64,000 nucleotides of DNA, from assembly GCF_026107375.2 (NCBI RefSeq), contig NZ_JAPCIA010000001.1, forward strand, positions 186,001 to 250,000, read 5' to 3'. Source of the stretch: Sphingomonas sp. BT-65 (GTDB lineage: Bacteria; Pseudomonadota; Alphaproteobacteria; Sphingomonadales; Sphingomonadaceae). The notes under the pieces are model-generated. The model saw nothing but the letters and a program-made list of their open reading frames with translations. It ran no database searches and was not told where the DNA came from. The position numbers and the translations under genes are program-made. This document shows positions 61,183 to 64,000 of this stretch, one piece after another (the first letter of the stretch is position 1; the number at the start of each line of letters is the position of its first letter).

Positions 61183-61192
61183 GGGGCGAGAG

Positions 61193-62185
61193 ATGAACGA
61201 TCAGACTCCCCGCCGCTACCAGGGTTCGCTGCTCGAGCGGGCGGCCGCGCGCTATGACCTGATGCACGAGCCGCGGGTGATCCCGGCGCTGCCGCAGGAA
61301 GCGGCGGCGGTACAGCCGCAGCAGCGCGTTCAGCCTCAGCCCGAACCGGCACCGCTGCCGGTGCTCGATCTGGCCGAAGCGCCGCGCGTCGAAGCGCCCG
61401 TCCCCGCACCGGCCGCGCAGCCCGTCCACACGCCGGGAGCCCGCCCGCGCATCGCGATCGACCGCGACAAGCTCGCCGAGGAGGGCATGCTCGTGCCCGG
61501 CGCCGCGGTGACCGCGCTCGCCGAGGAATTCCGGCTGATCAAGCGCCAACTGCTCAACACCGCGCGCGCGATCCATCGCTCCGAGCCGGACAAGTCGCGC
61601 ATGATCCTGGTCTGCTCGGCCAAGCCGAACGACGGCAAGACCTTCTGCGCGATCAACCTCGCGCTCTCGATGGCGGCCGAGAAGGATGTCGAGATCCTGC
61701 TGGTCGATGCCGATTTCGCCAAGCCCGACGTGCTGCACCGCCTGGGAGCGCCCGAGAGGCTGGGCCTGCTCGACGTGCTGGCCGGCGACATCGACAGCGC
61801 CGAGGCGTGCGTCCTCGACACCGATGTACCGCAACTCTCGGTGCTGCCCGCGGGCACGCGATCGAACGCGGATACCGAGCTGCTCGCCAGCGCCCGGGCG
61901 CACGACGTACTCGACGCATTGGCCGCGGCGAACCCGAACCGCATCGTGATCTTCGATTCGCCGCCCGCGCTCGCCGCGTCGCCGGCTTCGGTGCTGGCCG
62001 GGCATGTCGGGCAGGTGATGCTCGTGGTCCGTGCCGACCGCACCAGCGAGAGCGACCTGCGCGAATCCGTCGGCCTGCTCGACGGGTGCGAGCAGATCCA
62101 GCTCGTGCTCAACAGTGTATCGTTCCAGCCGGGCGGCCGCCGCTTCGGCACCTATGGCGCCTATTACGGGGAGGGTGAGGCGTGA
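61193..62185 (+). CDS. XrtA-associated tyrosine autokinase (CpsD/CapB-like)
   Basis: A 330-residue BY-kinase. The N-terminal ~100 residues are a disordered Pro/Gln/Ala-rich region. Walker A reads SAKPNDGKTF, Walker A' VDADFAKPD and Walker B IFDSPPAL. The tail holds closely spaced tyrosines (GTYGAYYG) for autophosphorylation. It should act with the chain-length protein to control polysaccharide export. Overlaps the next gene by GTGA. Confidence 0.93.
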   Translation: MNDQTPRRYQGSLLERAAARYDLMHEPRVIPALPQEAAAVQPQQRVQPQPEPAPLPVLDLAEAPRVEAPVPAPAAQPVHTPGARPRIAIDRDKLAEEGMLVPGAAVTALAEEFRLIKRQLLNTARAIHRSEPDKSRMILVCSAKPNDGKTFCAINLALSMAAEKDVEILLVDADFAKPDVLHRLGAPERLGLLDVLAGDIDSAEACVLDTDVPQLSVLPAGTRSNADTELLASARAHDVLDALAAANPNRIVIFDSPPALAASPASVLAGHVGQVMLVVRADRTSESDLRESVGLLDGCEQIQLVLNSVSFQPGGRRFGTYGAYYGEGEA

Positions 62186-63771
62186 GGCTGCTTGCCGCGG
62201 CGATCGCCGCCACCGTCATCGCCGGGCTGCCGGCCGCCGCGCAGGAGCGGCGCAAGTCGATCGAGCCCTATGTCGAGGCCGCGCAGGTCCTGGTCGCCGA
62301 CTTCGATTCGGATGAGGTGCTGACCTATACCAGCGTCGGCGTCGGCATCGACGCGTCGATCCAGACGCGCCGCGTCGAGGTGCAGCTCGCCTACAAATAC
62401 GAGCATCGCTTCTCCTATAATCGCGACGTCGCCGACGGCGACACGCATAGCGGCCTCGCCCGCGCAGCGATCCGGGTGACCCCACATCTGACGCTCGAGG
62501 GCGGCGCGCTCGCCACGCGCACGCGCAGCGACATCCGCGGCGACGCGCCGGGCAACCTCGCGGGCAATGTGCGCAACGTCAGCCAGGTCTATTCGGCCTA
62601 TGCCGGCCCGACCTTCCAGGCCGGCAACGGCCCGATCGACGTCAGCGCCGCCTATCGCTTCGGTTACACCAAGGTCGAGGAGCCGGACATCTCCGGCGTC
62701 GATCCGACCCAGCCGCCGGTCGATCTCTACGACTCCGCCACCAGCCATCTTGCCCAGGTCACCGCCGGGGTGAAGGCGGGGACGGTGCTTCCCGTCGGCC
62801 TCAGCGTCGCGGGCGCGTGGCAGCGCGAGGAGATGAGCCAGCTCGACCAGACCTATGACGGCAAGTTCGCGCGCGTCGATGCGGTGCTGCCGGTCGGCGC
62901 CGGTCTCGCCGTGGTCGGCGGCGTCGGCTACGAGAAGATCAAGATCACGCAGAAGGACCCGCTGCGCGACGCCGATGGCGACATCGTGCGCGACGGCAAT
63001 GGCCGCTTCGTCACCGATCCGGCCTCGCCGCCGCGCATCGCCTATGACGTCGACGGCGTGTTCTGGGACGCGGGCGTGATCTACAAGCCGAGCTCGCGCC
63101 TGATGCTCGAGGCGCGCATCGGCCGCCGCTATGAATCGATGAGCTATACCGGGTCGCTGCAGTGGCAGATCTCGCGGCGCTCGGGGCTGCAGATCGGCGT
63201 GTACGACCATGTCGACAGCTTCGGCCGACAGCTCCAGCGCGACCTCGCGGCGCTGCCGACCAGCTTCCGCACCCCGGTCGATCCGTTCGGGGACACCTAT
63301 AATGGCTGCGTGTTCGGCGACACCGGCACCGCCGCGGGCGGGTGCCTGACCGACGCTTTGAGCTCGATCGCCAGCGTCAATTATCGCGCGCGCGGCGTGG
63401 TCGGCGTGCTGTCGATGAACGCCGGGCCGACCACGCTGGGCTTCGGCGCAGGCTATGCCAACCGCCGCTACCATGTGCCGCCGGGCAGCTCGATCATCGC
63501 CGGCACCAGCGACGACACCTGGTACGCGCAGTTCTTCGCGTCGCAGGCGCTGGACTCGGTGTCGAGCGTCAGCGGCAACGTCTACGCCAATTATTTCGAG
63601 AGCGGCATTCCGGGCGCGCCGGGCGTGTTCGGGGCTGGCGCCAACGGTTCATACTATCGTAGCTTCGGTGCGCTCAGCGCGACGGCGACGCTCGGTATCT
63701 CGACATTCGATATCGAAGGCGAGGGCAACACGTCTGCACAGGCGCTGCTCGGCCTGCGGTACGGCTTCTAA
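62182..63771 (+). CDS. Outer-membrane beta-barrel protein of the XrtA/PEP-CTERM locus
   Basis: A 529-residue exported protein with a signal peptide (to about residue 20, AAAQ). The rest is made of alternating hydrophobic/polar strands (VEVQLAYKYEHRFSYN, PIDVSAAYRFGYTKVEE, RLMLEARIGRRYESMSY) and ends with the outer-membrane-type LLGLRYGF. It matches the position and type of the beta-barrel (TIGR03016-like) found in exosortase A loci. Function unknown; polysaccharide or protein passage is inferred. The GTG start overlaps the kinase stop. Confidence 0.8.
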   Translation: MRLLAAAIAATVIAGLPAAAQERRKSIEPYVEAAQVLVADFDSDEVLTYTSVGVGIDASIQTRRVEVQLAYKYEHRFSYNRDVADGDTHSGLARAAIRVTPHLTLEGGALATRTRSDIRGDAPGNLAGNVRNVSQVYSAYAGPTFQAGNGPIDVSAAYRFGYTKVEEPDISGVDPTQPPVDLYDSATSHLAQVTAGVKAGTVLPVGLSVAGAWQREEMSQLDQTYDGKFARVDAVLPVGAGLAVVGGVGYEKIKITQKDPLRDADGDIVRDGNGRFVTDPASPPRIAYDVDGVFWDAGVIYKPSSRLMLEARIGRRYESMSYTGSLQWQISRRSGLQIGVYDHVDSFGRQLQRDLAALPTSFRTPVDPFGDTYNGCVFGDTGTAAGGCLTDALSSIASVNYRARGVVGVLSMNAGPTTLGFGAGYANRRYHVPPGSSIIAGTSDDTWYAQFFASQALDSVSSVSGNVYANYFESGIPGAPGVFGAGANGSYYRSFGALSATATLGISTFDIEGEGNTSAQALLGLRYGF

Positions 63772-63779
63772 CGGGTGGG

Positions 63780-64000
63780 ATGATGTACGACGAGCATTAT
63801 GGCCTGAGCGGACGCCCGTTCCAGCTGACGCCGGATTCGGCGTTCTGGTTCGACACCGCCACGCATCGCAAGGCGATGGCCTATCTCGGCTATGGCCTGA
63901 GCCAAGGCGAGGGCTTCATCGTCATCACCGGCGCTCCGGGCGCGGGCAAGACCACGTTGGTCGGCCACCTGATGGACAATATCGACCGCGAGCGGCTGAA
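63780..64000 (+). CDS. XrtA/PEP-CTERM system-associated ATPase (C-terminus outside window)
   Basis: The visible ~73 residues begin MMYDEHYGLSGRPFQLTPD with a FWFDTATHRKAMAYLGYGL segment and a Walker A (GAPGAGKTTL), typical of the AAA/ExeA-like ATPase in exosortase A loci (TIGR03015-like). The start is either of two adjacent ATGs (63780, 63783). The gene runs off the right edge; the exosortase itself (xrtA) is presumably further right. Confidence 0.88.
   Translation, partial: MMYDEHYGLSGRPFQLTPDSAFWFDTATHRKAMAYLGYGLSQGEGFIVITGAPGAGKTTLVGHLMDNIDRERL

Overview
The window is high-GC, gene-dense chromosomal DNA. It looks like a sphingomonad (Alphaproteobacteria, Sphingomonas or a close relative). 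The reasons are the overall protein character, the S16 protein with a long acidic tail, the rpsM-rpsK-rpoA-rplQ and rpsP-rimM-trmD-rplS blocks, an exosortase A (XrtA/PEP-CTERM) polysaccharide locus, a TonB-dependent receptor tied to peptide scavenging, and several secreted S9/M19 peptidases. No rRNA, CRISPR array, intact insertion sequence or prophage was seen. There is one intact tRNA, tRNA-Glu(CTC).

Layout. 1-1200: the N-terminal part of a Tat-exported Gfo/Idh/MocA oxidoreductase, then a scar where the 3' part of a tRNA-Arg(CCG)-like gene abuts the last ~58 codons of a dicarboxylate/amino-acid symporter. 1193-14981: a divergent locus that I read as a D-amino-acid / peptidoglycan-peptide utilisation system. 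Leftward it has a TonB-dependent receptor, a class A beta-lactamase-like protein with an atypical omega loop, a fusion of a serine beta-lactamase-like domain to a VanX-type D-Ala-D-Ala dipeptidase, and a YkvI-type membrane protein. Rightward it has an XRE-cupin regulator, an N-acyl-D-amino-acid deacylase-like protein, DgcA- and DgcN-like enzymes (D-glutamate catabolism) and a second deacylase-like protein. 14982-15612: mostly empty or degenerate, ending at tRNA-Glu.

15802-17542: J-domain protein, a 2Fe-2S thioredoxin-like ferredoxin, a SecD-head-like secreted protein and SufE. 17696-22158: an expanded phage-shock-protein (Psp) locus. pspF diverges from a sigma-54 promoter that drives a 46-aa exported peptide, pspA, pspB, pspC and six further small membrane proteins. 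Four of the six end in clear variants of the same short coiled-coil motif and a fifth carries its first half. 22349-30101: TSUP permease, Fe/Mn superoxide dismutase, a secreted DUF4350-like protein, YciB, FtsY, MtaB (whose C-terminus is encoded by a REP-like palindrome), a DUF924 protein and a GGDEF-EAL protein.

30325-37588: ffh, rpsP, rimM, then a 3.4-kb interruption (phosphoesterase, serine hydrolase, a ~140-bp repeat with an SOS-like box, an opposing thioredoxin-reductase-like gene), then trmD and rplS. 37694-42434: small proteins, a CPA2 antiporter whose 3' end runs into a soxR remnant, and a dipeptidyl-peptidase IV. 42487-51952: SRPBCC protein, rpsM-rpsK-rpoA-rplQ, prolyl oligopeptidase, an M19 dipeptidase lipoprotein, a second copy of the ~140-bp repeat, a cyclophilin and trxB. 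52287-54411: an AT-richer orphan gene and a ketopantoate reductase lead into the exosortase A locus. That locus runs to the right edge: hydrolases 1 and 2, acyl carrier protein, acyl-CoA ligase, PLP decarboxylase, two small proteins, the Wza-like export lipoprotein, Wzz-like chain-length protein, tyrosine autokinase, an outer-membrane beta-barrel, and the start of the locus ATPase.

Several operons use 4-nt GTGA/ATGA stop-start overlaps, and I used these to choose starts. All functions are inferred from sequence features and remembered family knowledge; no database search was possible.
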